This document shows, piece after piece, positions 1 to 9,466 of a stretch of 64,000 nucleotides of DNA. This stretch comes from Chitinophagaceae bacterium (lineage in GTDB: Bacteria > Bacteroidota > Bacteroidia > Chitinophagales > Chitinophagaceae): positions 124,001-188,000 of the forward strand of contig JADJLJ010000001.1 in NCBI GenBank assembly GCA_016710165.1, given 5' to 3'. The translations under genes and the position numbers were made by a program. Numbering within the stretch: position 1 is the first letter of the stretch; each line of letters begins with the position of its first letter. The notes beneath the pieces are model-generated. The model saw nothing but the letters and a program-made list of their open reading frames with translations, was not told the origin of the DNA and ran no database searches.

Positions 1-1569
1 GAAAAACAAATTGACCCGTTAATAGCCGCCGAATATAAACCCGGTGGGCCCGGGGCCGCCGTGCTGATCGCCAAAGGCGGAAAAGTGATCTACCGGAAAG
101 CTTTCGGGAATGCCAACCTGGAATTGAATGTTGCCATGAAGCCGGAGCATGTCTTTGAGCTGGGTTCCATTACCAAACAATTCACGGTCGTTTCTATTCT
201 GATGCTGATGGAACAGGGCAAACTGAACCTGGAAGATGATATCAGCAAATACCTGACCGATTACCCCACCAAAGGAAAAAAGATCAGCATTCATCAGCTG
301 TTGAACCATACATCGGGGATAAAAAGTTATACCGATATGGCAAACTTTATGAAACTGGCCCGTACCGATATGACCCCTGCGGAACTGATCGATGTGTTCA
401 AAAACGAACCGATGGATTTTGATCCCGGCGAGAAATGGCATTATAACAATTCAGGTTACATCCTGCTGGGATATATCATTGAAAAGGTTTCGGGCAAGGC
501 CTATGCGGAATTCATCGATCAGAATATTTTCAAAAAACTGGGCATGACGCATTCCTGGTACGGCGACCACAAAACCATCATCCCCAACAGGGCCAGTGGT
601 TACCAGCCCCTGGATTCCGGGTATGCCAATGCCGATTTCTTAAGTATGACACTGCCGTATGCGGCCGGATCGTTGATGTCGAACGTGGATGATATGCTGC
701 TATGGAACCAGGCCATTCACAACAACACACTTATTAAAAAGGAAAGCAAGGAAAAAGCATTTACGAATTATACAACCAACAGCGGGGAGCCTGTTTATTA
801 TGGCTACGGCTGGCAGCCCGATGAGATCAATGGCAGCCCGAGCATCGAACACGGCGGTGGGATCTTTGGCTATACAACCATGGGTGTTTATATCCCCGGG
901 GAAAATGTGTATGTTATTGTATTGACAAATACCGATGGCAGATCACCAACCGACCTGGCCATCAAAATGGCAGCCATTGCCATTGGAAGACCTTATGTTA
1001 CAAAACCCTACGTTACAGTAACGACGGAACAATTGCAAAAGTGGGTGGGCACCTATGAATTTGACGGGGCGGTGTTGCGGATGATCACATTGGAAAATGG
1101 AAACCTGTACAGCCAGCGGGAGGGAAGCAGCAAGATCAAACTGGTACCAACGGGTGCAGCGGCCTTTAACTTTGAAGGCAGCACCACGCAATATGAATTC
1201 AGGGAAGAGAACGGGAAAAGGGTTGCGTTGTGGAAAGACCGCATTAAAGTATCCAGGGGGATTGAAACGGATAAAAAACCTGCCCCTGAAAAAACTTCCA
1301 TTGCCGTAGATGCAGCCACCCTGCAGCAATACGCAGGCAGTTATGAATTACAACCCGGCTTTGTCATTGAAGTGACCACACAGGGCAACCGGATCTTTGC
1401 ACAGGCCACGGGGCAGGAAAAGTTTGAGATATATGCTGAAAAGCCCGGTACCTTCTTCCTGAAAGTAGTAAAGGCAAGTATTGATTTTAATAAAGATGCC
1501 GGTGGGGTTGTTACCAGTCTTACCCTTCACCAGGGAGGGCAGGATATTGAAGGGAAAAAGATAAAATGA
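1..1569 (+). CDS. Serine hydrolase, beta-lactamase/PBP-like (5' truncated by window)
   Basis: The reading frame is open from base 1, so the start and signal peptide lie outside the window; a GTG at 61 is internal. The visible protein has the class C beta-lactamase/D-Ala-D-Ala carboxypeptidase fold signature: SxxK as SITK (Ser at 166-168), YxN as YNN within WHYNNSGY (about 442), and the third motif as HGGG in IEHGGGIFGY (about 850). After the catalytic domain about 180 residues form a C-terminal extension (beta-sheet rich, DUF3471-like position). Family members are periplasmic esterases, peptidases or beta-lactamase-like enzymes; the substrate cannot be told from sequence. The gene stops at TGA 1567-1569 and converges on the next gene over a shared hairpin terminator. 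Confidence 0.85.
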   Translation, partial: EKQIDPLIAAEYKPGGPGAAVLIAKGGKVIYRKAFGNANLELNVAMKPEHVFELGSITKQFTVVSILMLMEQGKLNLEDDISKYLTDYPTKGKKISIHQLLNHTSGIKSYTDMANFMKLARTDMTPAELIDVFKNEPMDFDPGEKWHYNNSGYILLGYIIEKVSGKAYAEFIDQNIFKKLGMTHSWYGDHKTIIPNRASGYQPLDSGYANADFLSMTLPYAAGSLMSNVDDMLLWNQAIHNNTLIKKESKEKAFTNYTTNSGEPVYYGYGWQPDEINGSPSIEHGGGIFGYTTMGVYIPGENVYVIVLTNTDGRSPTDLAIKMAAIAIGRPYVTKPYVTVTTEQLQKWVGTYEFDGAVLRMITLENGNLYSQREGSSKIKLVPTGAAAFNFEGSTTQYEFREENGKRVALWKDRIKVSRGIETDKKPAPEKTSIAVDAATLQQYAGSYELQPGFVIEVTTQGNRIFAQATGQEKFEIYAEKPGTFFLKVVKASIDFNKDAGGVVTSLTLHQGGQDIEGKKIK

Positions 1570-1588
1570 GAAGCAATATTCTATAAAT

Positions 1589-1616
1589 AAAAGGTCTGCT
1601 TTCCGGCAGACCTTTT
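1589..1616. terminator. Bidirectional rho-independent terminator
   Basis: Perfect 11-bp stem (AAAAGGTCTGC at 1589-1599 with its complement at 1606-1616) and a 6-base loop; A-rich on one side and T-rich on the other. It lies between the convergent serine hydrolase and barrel protein genes and can serve both. Confidence 0.8.
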
Positions 1617-1626
1617 ATCTATTCTC

Positions 1627-2337
1627 TTATTTATGAAATCCCGGCATGCCGGAAAATACCAGTCCCACCTGGAATCGGCTCAGCCTGTCTTCGGGAGCAT
1701 TGGCCAGTTCCTGGCGGTCGCTGCTCTTCCAGGCCCTGCTGTTGAAACTGCCGGTATAGCTTGCCTGGATGCCTACAGAACAACTCCGTTTTTCTGGTTT
1801 AAAACTAAACCCAAGTCCCAGGTTATAGGTTGCAAATGAGTTGGTGAATTTAACCGCACGGATCGCATTCTGCGTGCCGGGAGAATTCAATACATCATTA
1901 AAGTTCACGCCTGAATTATCCTTGTAAAACTTTGCCTGGAATCCTTCTGCACCAATACCAACCATCGGGTAAAGCATGATCTTTTCTGAAGGTATCACAT
2001 CATACCCCAGGCTCAGTCCGGCAGCGAGTGAACGGAGGTTGCTGCTTTTCTTGTTGCGGTTGCCACTCATGCTGTTTGCACCGGTGATGGTGAAGTCGGA
2101 GATGAAGTTCTTATTTACTTTGCGTGAACCCAGGCTGATGGTGCCCATGTAATCGCGAAGGCCCTTGTATTGCGGGTAAGCTGCTATGCGGCTGTTGAGC
2201 CCGCTGAATTGCTGAAAACTGATACCAATGCCATGCACTGTAGCCATAGAACCCGAATGTCCTTGCTTTTTCTTGTCATTTTGTGCCATGCTGGTAAGGG
2301 AGAGGAGGGTGAGGATCGATAAAAAAATGAATTTCAT
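1627..2337 (-). CDS. Secreted outer-membrane beta-barrel-like protein, unknown function
   Basis: 236 residues beginning with a clear Sec signal peptide (MKFIFLSILTLLSLTSMAQ, cut after the AQ-type site common in Bacteroidota). The rest is glycine/serine rich with alternating hydrophobic residues (GVGISFQQFS-type strands, GIGAEGFQAKFY, NLGLGFSFKPEK), consistent with an 8-10 stranded porin-like barrel of the family 'outer membrane beta-barrel protein'. No catalytic motif is visible. It stands alone and converges on the upstream serine hydrolase. Function unknown. Confidence 0.7.
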   Translation of the reverse strand: MKFIFLSILTLLSLTSMAQNDKKKQGHSGSMATVHGIGISFQQFSGLNSRIAAYPQYKGLRDYMGTISLGSRKVNKNFISDFTITGANSMSGNRNKKSSNLRSLAAGLSLGYDVIPSEKIMLYPMVGIGAEGFQAKFYKDNSGVNFNDVLNSPGTQNAIRAVKFTNSFATYNLGLGFSFKPEKRSCSVGIQASYTGSFNSRAWKSSDRQELANAPEDRLSRFQVGLVFSGMPGFHK

Positions 2338-2504
2338 GATTTGTAGTTTTTGTTAACCCTAAAACAGGCGTTGCAGGAAAAGGTTCGGCGGGGCAGGGAC
2401 TGTTTCGTTGTTCAAACATTCAATTAACAATTCCTTGACATCTGCCGGTGCAGTTTCCCCGCAACCGTTTTCCGGTTCCCCAACCATCCTATTTTCAACT
2501 TCAT

Positions 2505-2512
2505 TAGCTTTG
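2505..2512 (+). promoter_or_regulatory. -7 promoter element (TAGCTTTG)
   Basis: Exact match to the Bacteroidota TAnnTTTG -7 box. It lies inside the longest possible reading of the downstream acetyltransferase ORF (which could begin at 2408), so it argues that translation starts downstream of it. Confidence 0.55.
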
Positions 2513-2542
2513 TATCCATTCGGTCACTACAATCTTACCATC

Positions 2543-3094
2543 GTGCAGCAAGCATCCATTGATCTTCAACCCGTTCTTAAGAACAGCCTGGTAACGGCAA
2601 CGCCGCTGCGGGAAACAGACTTTGAAGAACTGTTCCGGGCCGCATCCGACCCGCTCATCTGGGAACAACACCCGAATAAGAACAGGTGGCAGCGTCCTGC
2701 ATTTGAAAATTATTTTGACGGCGCCATGAGATCGGGCGGCGCATTCCTGGTAAGGGATACCCAAACCAATGAAGTGATCGGCAGTTCCCGCTACAGCGAT
2801 CATTACCCCGAAACAAATACGGTTTCCATCGGGTATACATTTTTCATACGAAGCCATTGGGGAAAGGGGTATAACTATGCCTTAAAGCAATTGATGCTGG
2901 ATCATATCTTTTCGTATGTAGATACGGTTAAATTTTATATCGGGGCGGTCAACAAACGTTCGCAGGTCTCTATTGAACGCTTCGGTGCTGTAAAGATCGG
3001 GGAGGAGGAGACTGCTTATTATGGAGAGCCTGCCAAACTGGATTATGTATATGCCATTACCAGGGAACGATGGCAGCAATTGCATACTGCATAA
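2543..3094 (+). CDS. GNAT family N-acetyltransferase (RimJ/RimL type)
   Basis: The protein from the GTG at 2543 is 183 residues and starts VQQASIDLQPVLKNSLV, matching where RimJ/RimL-like acetyltransferases begin (PxLxxxLVxxxPLRETDFEELF). An upstream in-frame start at 2408 would add 45 residues that look non-coding and contain the -7 box. Acetyl-CoA binding region: SHWGKGYNYALKQLML (R/QxxGxG/A-like) in the middle, followed by the NKRSQxSIERFGAVKIGE segment typical of motif B. Such enzymes move an acetyl group from acetyl-CoA to an amine, often on protein N-termini or small molecules; the acceptor is unknown. Single gene, no operon partners. Confidence 0.82.
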   Translation: MQQASIDLQPVLKNSLVTATPLRETDFEELFRAASDPLIWEQHPNKNRWQRPAFENYFDGAMRSGGAFLVRDTQTNEVIGSSRYSDHYPETNTVSIGYTFFIRSHWGKGYNYALKQLMLDHIFSYVDTVKFYIGAVNKRSQVSIERFGAVKIGEEETAYYGEPAKLDYVYAITRERWQQLHTA

Positions 3095-3156
3095 TTCAAG
3101 CCTTTGTTCCGGTTCCTTTCTTCACCGGTTGAAGTTGTCTGTAACTGATTTTTTTT

Positions 3157-3241
3157 AACCACAGATTTCACAGATTATTCTCACAGATGGCCACAGATAA
3201 TCTGTGCAAATCTGTGAATCGATCCGTGTAAATCTGTGGTT
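3157..3241. repeat. Intergenic palindromic repeat (ACAGATTT family)
   Basis: An 85-bp imperfect palindrome: AACCACAGATTT at 3157-3168 is mirrored by AAATCTGTGGTT at 3230-3241, with internal copies of CACAGAT / ATCTGTG. It looks like a REP-like or MITE-like element. It sits just upstream of the oxygenase gene. Confidence 0.65.
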
Positions 3242-3322
3242 AATTCCCAGGCCCGGAACGGGACCAAAAACAAAAAAACATCTCCCGGTTTTAAGCGCTA
3301 CCTTTCCTTTTCAACCTTTATC

Positions 3323-3916
3323 ATGAATGAACAATTTGACCTGCTGATAGACAGCTACCTTGCCAATAAGGTTGGCATTGCTCCCGGTTTTTTATCAGCA
3401 GCTTTGTCGGCAGGGCTTCAGCAGAATATCCGGCATTTACAGGAAAAGGAACTGATGACCGCAGCAGGCATCGGGAATGAACGGGTGAAAGATGCGGACC
3501 AGAAAATGCGGGGTGATAAAATATACTGGCTGGATAAAGCGCATGACAACCCCTTTGAAAATGAATTCCTGCAGCAGGCAGAAGATTTCATATCCCACCT
3601 TAACCGAACCTGTTATGCAGGTATCAATGCATACGAATTCCATTATGCAGTATACGAGGAGGGCCGTTTTTATAAACGACATAAAGACCAGTTCCGGAAC
3701 GACAGCAACCGCAAATATTCCCTCATTACTTACCTGAATGAGAACTGGCTGGAAGAAGACGGCGGGCAATTGGAACTGTATGAGAACGATGCGGTACAAC
3801 ATATTTTACCACGATCGAAAACCGCTGTGCTTTTTAAAAGCGATGAGACCGAACACGGGGTCTTAAAGACCCGCCGCAGCAGGATGAGCATCACCGGCTG
3901 GTTAAAGCGGGTATGA
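3323..3916 (+). CDS. 2OG-Fe(II) oxygenase, prolyl 4-hydroxylase-like
   Basis: From ATG 3323 the product is 197 residues; an upstream in-frame start at 3236 would run into the palindromic repeat and is not used. The C-terminal half is a double-stranded beta-helix oxygenase: iron ligands H120 and D122 (RHKDQF) and H178 (TEHGV), with R187 (RSRMSITGW) placed to bind the 2-oxoglutarate carboxylate. The spacing and the GGQLELY and FKSDETEHGV segments match the SM-20/EGL-9 type P4H family (PF13640). Expected reaction: O2- and 2-oxoglutarate-dependent hydroxylation; target unknown. Followed by the tandem leader repeats of the next gene. Confidence 0.85.
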   Translation: MNEQFDLLIDSYLANKVGIAPGFLSAALSAGLQQNIRHLQEKELMTAAGIGNERVKDADQKMRGDKIYWLDKAHDNPFENEFLQQAEDFISHLNRTCYAGINAYEFHYAVYEEGRFYKRHKDQFRNDSNRKYSLITYLNENWLEEDGGQLELYENDAVQHILPRSKTAVLFKSDETEHGVLKTRRSRMSITGWLKRV

Positions 3917-3961
3917 TATACTGAAGTGAATAAAGTTGCCGGACAAGAGATCCGTGCTGTC

Positions 3962-4261
3962 TTAAATCCCGTAATTTTATAGCCTTATTCCAGACCCCTT
4001 AATTAAATAAAATGCGGAGGAAGCAATCCCCCTGGTCGGTGTCTTCACCGACCGGAACGCTCAAACAAGACCATACTATGTTTAATCCCGTATTTTATAA
4101 CCCTATTCCAGGCCCCTTAATCAAATAAAATGCGGAGGAAGCAATTCCCCTGGTCGGTGTCTTCACCGACCGGAACGCTCAAGCAAGACCGTACTATGTT
4201 AAATCCCGTAATTTTATAGCCTTATTCCAGGCCCCTTAATCAAATAAAATGCGGAGGAAGC
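3962..4261 (+). repeat. Tandem triplication of a gene leader, with hairpins
   Basis: Three direct copies begin at 3962, 4081 and 4199 (spacing 119 and 118 bp). Each holds the same leader and the same start region ATGCGGAGGAAGC (ATG at 4012, 4130, 4249). After these 13 bases the first two copies run into a hairpin of 8-bp perfect stem and TCTT loop (4034-4053, 4152-4171), while the third continues into the true coding sequence. The upstream ATGs open short frames of 38 and 29 codons ending in TAA and TAG. This fills the 332-bp gap before the DUF5686 gene. Confidence 0.85.
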
Positions 4262-6771
4262 TTTTCTTTTTGTTATTCGTATTCCCGCTTCCTTTTTTAT
4301 TACATGCCCAGGCTGACCGGTTCACCGGGATCATCTACGACGCTGTTTCCAAAGCACCTCTTGCATTTGTAAGTGTTACCCTTAAAGGAACCAAAAGCGG
4401 AACGGTGACCGATATCGACGGGCAGTTCTCTTTTGAACGCCTGCCGGCAAATGCCATACTCGTAATAAGTTATATCGGTTATAAGACGAAAGAACACCGG
4501 GTTGCAAGATCCGTTGGCCCTGTTTCCCTGTTCATCGAACGGGCACAGGACCAGCTGGAGGCGGTGATCATTTCTTCTAATGAGAACCCGGCACACCGTA
4601 TCATCAAACTTTTGCAACGCAATAAAAAAAGAAACGACCCGGAGCAGCAGCCTTCTTTCCGGTACAATGCATATACCATTGCAGCGCTGGCAGCCGGTAA
4701 CCGTTTCTGGAACATGAACCGCAGCGACAGCAGCAAACGCAAAGAACAAAAACAACCAACCGACCCGTTGAACCGGCTGGCTGAAAAAGCAAAAGATACC
4801 GCCGGGGATCAGCGGGGAGCCGAACTTGCCAAACGGTTCAAAGAGAATTACCTGCTGGTAACGGAATCCTATACCGAACGCATCTTTAAATTCCCGGGGC
4901 AGACGAGGGAAACCGTACTGGCCACAAAATTCTCCGGATTGAAGAACCCGACCTTTGGGGTGACCACTTCCGATTTTCAGCCCTTTGGTTTTTACAGGGA
5001 TTATTTAGTGATGAATAATAAAAGTTATGTAAGCCCGGTGGCCGAAGGCAGCATCTCCATGTATAAGTTCCGTCTCAAAGAAACGATCCTGCATGAAAGG
5101 GACACAACCTATATCATCAGTTTTGAGCCCAGGGCCGGAAAGAAATTCAACGGTTTGAAGGGTTTGATCTCTGTTAGTTCCGACGGGTATGCCATTGAGA
5201 ATATCATGGCATCACCCGCCGATGAAAAAGGAATGATCTTCACCTTCCGTTTGCAACAGAAATACGAACGGGTAAACGGTCATTGGTTCCCTTCGCAGCT
5301 GAACACCACCCTTTCCCAAAAAGACCTGCGGACCGATTCCGTGTTGTTGTACTGGGATTCCCGTTGCTACATCAGCAATGTGGAAATCGGCAATGCATTT
5401 TCAATATCCGATTTTACGGATGTGCAACTGGAATATCATCCGCAGGCCGGCAAGCGCCCCGACTCAGCATGGAAAAGAATGCGTACCGATACCCTGGGTG
5501 AAAAAAGCAGGATCACATATGAGACCTTTGAAATGCTGCCGCCCCGGTATAAAAATTCGATCGAAAAAATAAACAAGGCTTTTCAAATACTTGCCATCGA
5601 AGGCATTCCCTGGGGCGGGGTGGACATCCCTTTCAAGTACATCATTTCCGGTATCAGCAAATACGAGACCTTCCGCGTGGGGGCCGGCCTGCAGACAAAC
5701 ACCCTGTTCAGTAAATGGTTCTCTGTTGGAGGTTACCTGGGTTACGGACTGCGTGATAAAGCATGGAAGTACGGAGGGAACCTGCAGTTTAATTTCCAGC
5801 AGCGAACGAATACAAGTCTGCGTTTTGATTACAGCAGGGACATAGTTGAGCCGGGCAACGTAGATTATTTTGTACGCAACGGATCTGTTTTTTCCAACCA
5901 GTCGCTGCGTAATTTCTTACGTTCACGTATGGACAGTGTTGAACAGTTTAAAATAAATTTCAGCACCCGGCTTTGGCCTTCCATTCAATCAGATGCCTGG
6001 TTATTGAATGAGAACCGAAATCCTGCCGCGTATGCATATGAATACAACAACGCAAATACCGGGAAGAACTTCCGCAGTTTCCACAATACAGAACTGGGTA
6101 TCGGGATCCGGTTCGCCCGGGGAGAAAGTTATACCCGGGTGGGCAGGTCGAAACTGCGGACCAAAGCGGCTACAACAGAATTGCTGGTCCAGGTATCGAG
6201 GGGACTGAAAGGATTTATGAACGGCGACCTGGATTATACAAAAGCAGTCATCCGGTTCAATCATCGTTTCCAGTTAAAAAAATTAGGTACTACATCTTTA
6301 CAATTCGAAGCGGGAGGGGTCTGGGGAGAAGTGCCCTATTCCTGTTTGTTCAATACCCGGGCAACGAACTCGGGAAAAAAACTGACGTTGTATGTTCCCA
6401 ACAGTTTCCAGACCGTTGGCCTGTATGAATTTGTTTCGGGCAGATCAGCCAGTCTTTTCCTGGAACATAATTTCGGCAACCTGCTTTTCAGGCCAAAGAA
6501 TATTTCCATAAGGCCCGAGATCATTGTTGTATAGAACATCAGTTACGGAAGCCTGGATAATGCCGGTGCCCATAAGTTCATTTCTTATAAAGTGCCGGAA
6601 AAAGGTTTGTTTGAATCAGGACTGCTGGTAAAGAATTTATATCGCCGCAGCCTTTTGTCTTTTGCATATATCGGCATTGGTGGGGGTGTATTTTACCGGT
6701 ATGGCCATTATGCGTTGCCAAAAGCATCCGGCAACTGGGCATTCAAATGGGGCATCAGTATATCGTTTTAG
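4249..6771 (+). pseudogene. DUF5686 / carboxypeptidase-regulatory-like outer-membrane protein, interrupted by an amber codon
   Basis: Signal peptide (FFLLFVFPLPFLLHAQ), then a CarboxypepD_reg-like domain at about residues 22-108 (FTGIIYDAVSKAPLAFVSV...GTVTDIDGQFSF), then a DUF5686 region (NPAHRIIKLLQRNKKRNDPE) leading to a TonB-receptor-like barrel. An in-frame TAG at 6532-6534 (codon 762) ends the open frame, but the same frame continues at once with barrel-like coding sequence (NISYGSLDNAGAHKFISYK...) to a TAG at 6769-6771, ending WGISISF, the aromatic-terminated strand expected of outer-membrane barrels. The restored length is about 839 residues, normal for the family. A CAG-to-TAG change is the simplest reading. 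The truncated product lacks the BAM recognition strand. Sequencing error is the alternative. Confidence 0.8.
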
Positions 6772-7002
6772 CCCCTTTCTTCCGGAATAAATCTGGTTAA
6801 TATTAATAAGTGACGGGTATCATATTGCCTGTTGCCTGTCATCACAATTATGGCTTTTGTTGCAACGTAACTTTATACTGTGTTAAAGTTCTTTCGTTAT
6901 GAGCATACCGATCCTTCTCCCGTAAAAAGCCGATGAAATCCTATTCCGGCGTGTAAAAACCTTTGGGTAATCAAAAAATTGCGAACCTTTAAATCGTTTT
7001 TT

Positions 7003-8455
7003 ATGAAAAAGATTCTACTCTTTTTAGCAATGGCTTTTCTGACCGTTGTTGATCAAAATACTTCAGCCCAGTGTATCATTTCTGATCTTAAAGTCCGGCT
7101 TGTGGAGGTGAATACCAGTACCTGTGAAGTGACCCTGGATCTTTCCTGGACACAGGAGGTTAATGGTGGGAATAAGTTTGCCTATATACATATGTGGGCC
7201 GAACCGGTTTACCATACACCTGCTGCCAACTGGATAAATATGTACAGCAATGCTGCTGCATATCCTAAAAAAGCGGACCTGGTGAACACGTTGTCTTCCT
7301 TTGTTATTATGGATAACCATGCCGACTCCCCTTATATGGGCACAACCTATTATCCCGACCCGTTTTATGAATTGCCGCAGCAACCCGGTATATCTGTTGT
7401 TAAGGTTCACCTGGACAATGAATTAATATTTGAACGGATGACCCTTCAGAATGTAAAGTTGATATTGCCTTCCTGCACCGGGGCACAAACGATCCGGTTT
7501 GATGTGTGGGCAAGCCAGGCAGCTAATGGAAAGAATGTTCACTGCGCTTCACAGGGTGCCGGTCTTGTCATCAATGAAGTTAAACCCATTGGCATTATCT
7601 CCTGCAGTATCCCCCAGGCAATTCCAGGTGCTGATCCAGAATACAGGACCGGCCCTTGATAATATTAAATACGATGTTCACCTGGATTACCCGCCTTTCG
7701 GGATCATCAATCCAACCGATACCGTTGTTTTTGAATGTGGCATCATCACATTGCCTGCAAACGGGTTCTATACATCCCCGCTCACCGGTTATTTACCGTA
7801 CAGCAACCAGGATCCTTCTTCCGGTATGCCGCTGATCGTGGAAGTAACTGTTCCGCTCAGGCCCAATACAACCACTGCACGGATCGAGAACGGATGCGGT
7901 GTACTCCCGGTGAAGTTTGAATCCTTTACTGCACAGCAGGTAAAAGACAAAATAGTACTCAACTGGCAAACAGCATCTGAACAGAACAACAAAGGATTTG
8001 AAGTGCAGCGGAAACAGGCCGGTTATGATTACAAGGCCATCGCCTTTGTTCCTTCAAAAGCCGTATATGGTAACAGCAACCTGTTACTGGACTATGGTTA
8101 CGAGGACAGGGATTACCTGGCAGGGGCAGGTGAATTGTATTACAGGATCAAGCAGGTTAACCTGGATGGCAACAGTATTTTCAGTGAGATAAGGCTGGTT
8201 AAGAATAATGCCGGAAAGCTGGAGATACTCGTCTATCCGAATCCGTGCACCGGGGTAGCTAAAGTGATCCTGCCGAATGGCATCGGGCCTTCCGATATCA
8301 TCCTCAATGATATGTCCGGTAAGGAGATCAGGAGGTGGAATGGGGTAGTGGACCGTCTCCGGCTCGATAACCTGGATCCCGGGATCTATATGCTCAGGGT
8401 CTTTGTTAAAGAAACCAGGGAGACACAGGTGAAGAGAATTATTGTCGTCCGCTAA
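7003..8455 (+). pseudogene. T9SS-exported protein with a frameshift
   Basis: ATG 7003 gives the signal peptide MKKILLFLAMAFLTVVDQNTSAQ; a TTG at 6979 is less likely. The first frame runs to 7659, the second is open from 7499 to 8455. Joining at the C5 run at 7611-7615 (dropping one C) gives a continuous protein of about 484 residues: ...IISCSIPRQFQVLIQNTG.... The middle has an Ig-like/FN3-like segment (LPVKFESFTAQQVKDKIVLNWQ, then GFEVQRK), a common lead-in to T9SS domains. The last about 75 residues (ILVYPNPCTGVAKV...GIYMLRVFV...KRIIVVR) are a type A sorting domain, predicting export and surface attachment. No catalytic domain is recognised in the N-terminal half. Confidence 0.75.
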
Positions 8456-8483
8456 AGAGTATGATCTGAATTCTGCAAAGAGG

Positions 8484-8520
8484 AACCGGCTGTGATCCAG
8501 TATTACAGCCGGTTTTATTT
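8484..8520 (+). terminator. Rho-independent terminator
   Basis: 10-bp perfect stem AACCGGCTGT (8484-8493) / ACAGCCGGTT (8505-8514), followed by TTATTTTT. Lies 28 bp after the T9SS cargo gene. Confidence 0.8.
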
Positions 8521-8529
8521 TTCGTAGCC

Positions 8530-8581
8530 AAACCTATAAGGCCTGCTGCCTGGCTTTGCTGCCGGCAGACCTTATAGGTTT
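8530..8581. repeat. Palindromic repeat, AAACCTATAAGG family
   Basis: Inverted repeat with AAACCTATAAGG at 8530-8541 and its complement ending at 8581. Related elements occur at 33200-33247 and 34239-34291 in this window, each between genes, so this is a dispersed family rather than a gene-specific terminator. Confidence 0.65.
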
Positions 8582-9106
8582 CTCCGCCCATAGATCCTTT
8601 CTTCTTCATAAGGCAAATGCTCATGCCCGTTAACAAGGCCATCATCACGGGATGGATTAGGTGTTTTATTTCAAACAGCAGCAATTGTGTAAAACCCCCA
8701 TTTTATCAACAATTAAAATTTGTTTAAAATAAAATTTGCTTTTTTGATTTATTAGGTTAATATTTGTCTTCAGTAAAAATCTGCCATATTCAAATACCGG
8801 CAGATCCCCGATAGGAAATATTCCAATAACCATTGATCATTACCTCCTCTGTAGTTTTAGCTAATTACGTTTCCCTGACTTGTTTTTTTAACCGACGATT
8901 ATTGCCGGATAGGATAATTGTACCTTAAACAGCTGACTATATGATGTGCAAATGTCATGACCAGGTTTATTCTACCCTGGCCGGATATAAACAGGATGGG
9001 CCTGCTCCTCCAGGCTAATAAGATAATCATAAGATAATATATACCATCCTCTCATTTTAAACTTAACTGCTTCTCTTTATACTTTACAACCTGATAAAAC
9101 ACTTTT
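8582..9106. other. AT-rich intergenic region before the M36 peptidase gene
   Basis: About 525 bp without a convincing ORF on either strand. It is AT-rich in the middle (runs such as TTAAAATTTGTTTAAAATAAAATTTG near 8713-8740 in outline). A weak -7-like box, TATACTTTA at 9078-9086, lies about 20 bp before the ATG at 9107. Nothing else recognised. Confidence 0.4.
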
Positions 9107-9466
9107 ATGAAAAAAACAGTTTTGCTATTAGCTGCTTTATTTTGTGTCCTTGCTTCCTGGGCGCAACAGAAAGGCCAGTTCGTTTCAAAAGCGGGCATTG
9201 CCAAAGATTTTATTAAACCCCAGGCCATAGCAGCCGGCGCCTCTGCAGCCGATATGGACCAGATGAAGGTCTCTTCAGAAACTTTCAGTAAGCAAAGCGG
9301 GGTAACCAATGTGTACTTTCAGCAAACCGTGAACGGCATCCCGGTTTACAATGCCATCCTGAATGTACACATCACCCGGGATAATCAATTGTACTGGCCA
9401 ACCGGGAACCGTTTAGTAAAAGTGGATCGATGCGGCAATGTCAAAAATGTCCAATCCTTTATCTAA
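9107..9466 (+). CDS. Signal peptide and FTP propeptide fragment of the M36 peptidase
   Basis: 119 codons: MKKTVLLLAALFCVLASWAQ signal peptide, then a fungalysin/thermolysin propeptide (FTP) motif (VTNVYFQQTVNGIPVYNAILNVHI). The frame ends early at TAA 9464-9466. The continuation can be followed in other frames: DVTARKL near 9483, MPVVMNKKQENGPKVF near 9516, FDKGKLALEDIKVSL near 9571, DYWLV near 9727 and NLTLYDNWGHP near 9779. At least four indels are needed to join these, which is much heavier damage than elsewhere in the gene. The propeptide normally chaperones and inhibits the protease. Confidence 0.7.
   Translation: MKKTVLLLAALFCVLASWAQQKGQFVSKAGIAKDFIKPQAIAAGASAADMDQMKVSSETFSKQSGVTNVYFQQTVNGIPVYNAILNVHITRDNQLYWPTGNRLVKVDRCGNVKNVQSFI

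Noticed and set aside
2408..2542. Longer start for the GNAT acetyltransferase
   Set aside because: The added stretch contains an exact TAGCTTTG promoter box and does not match the family N-terminus.
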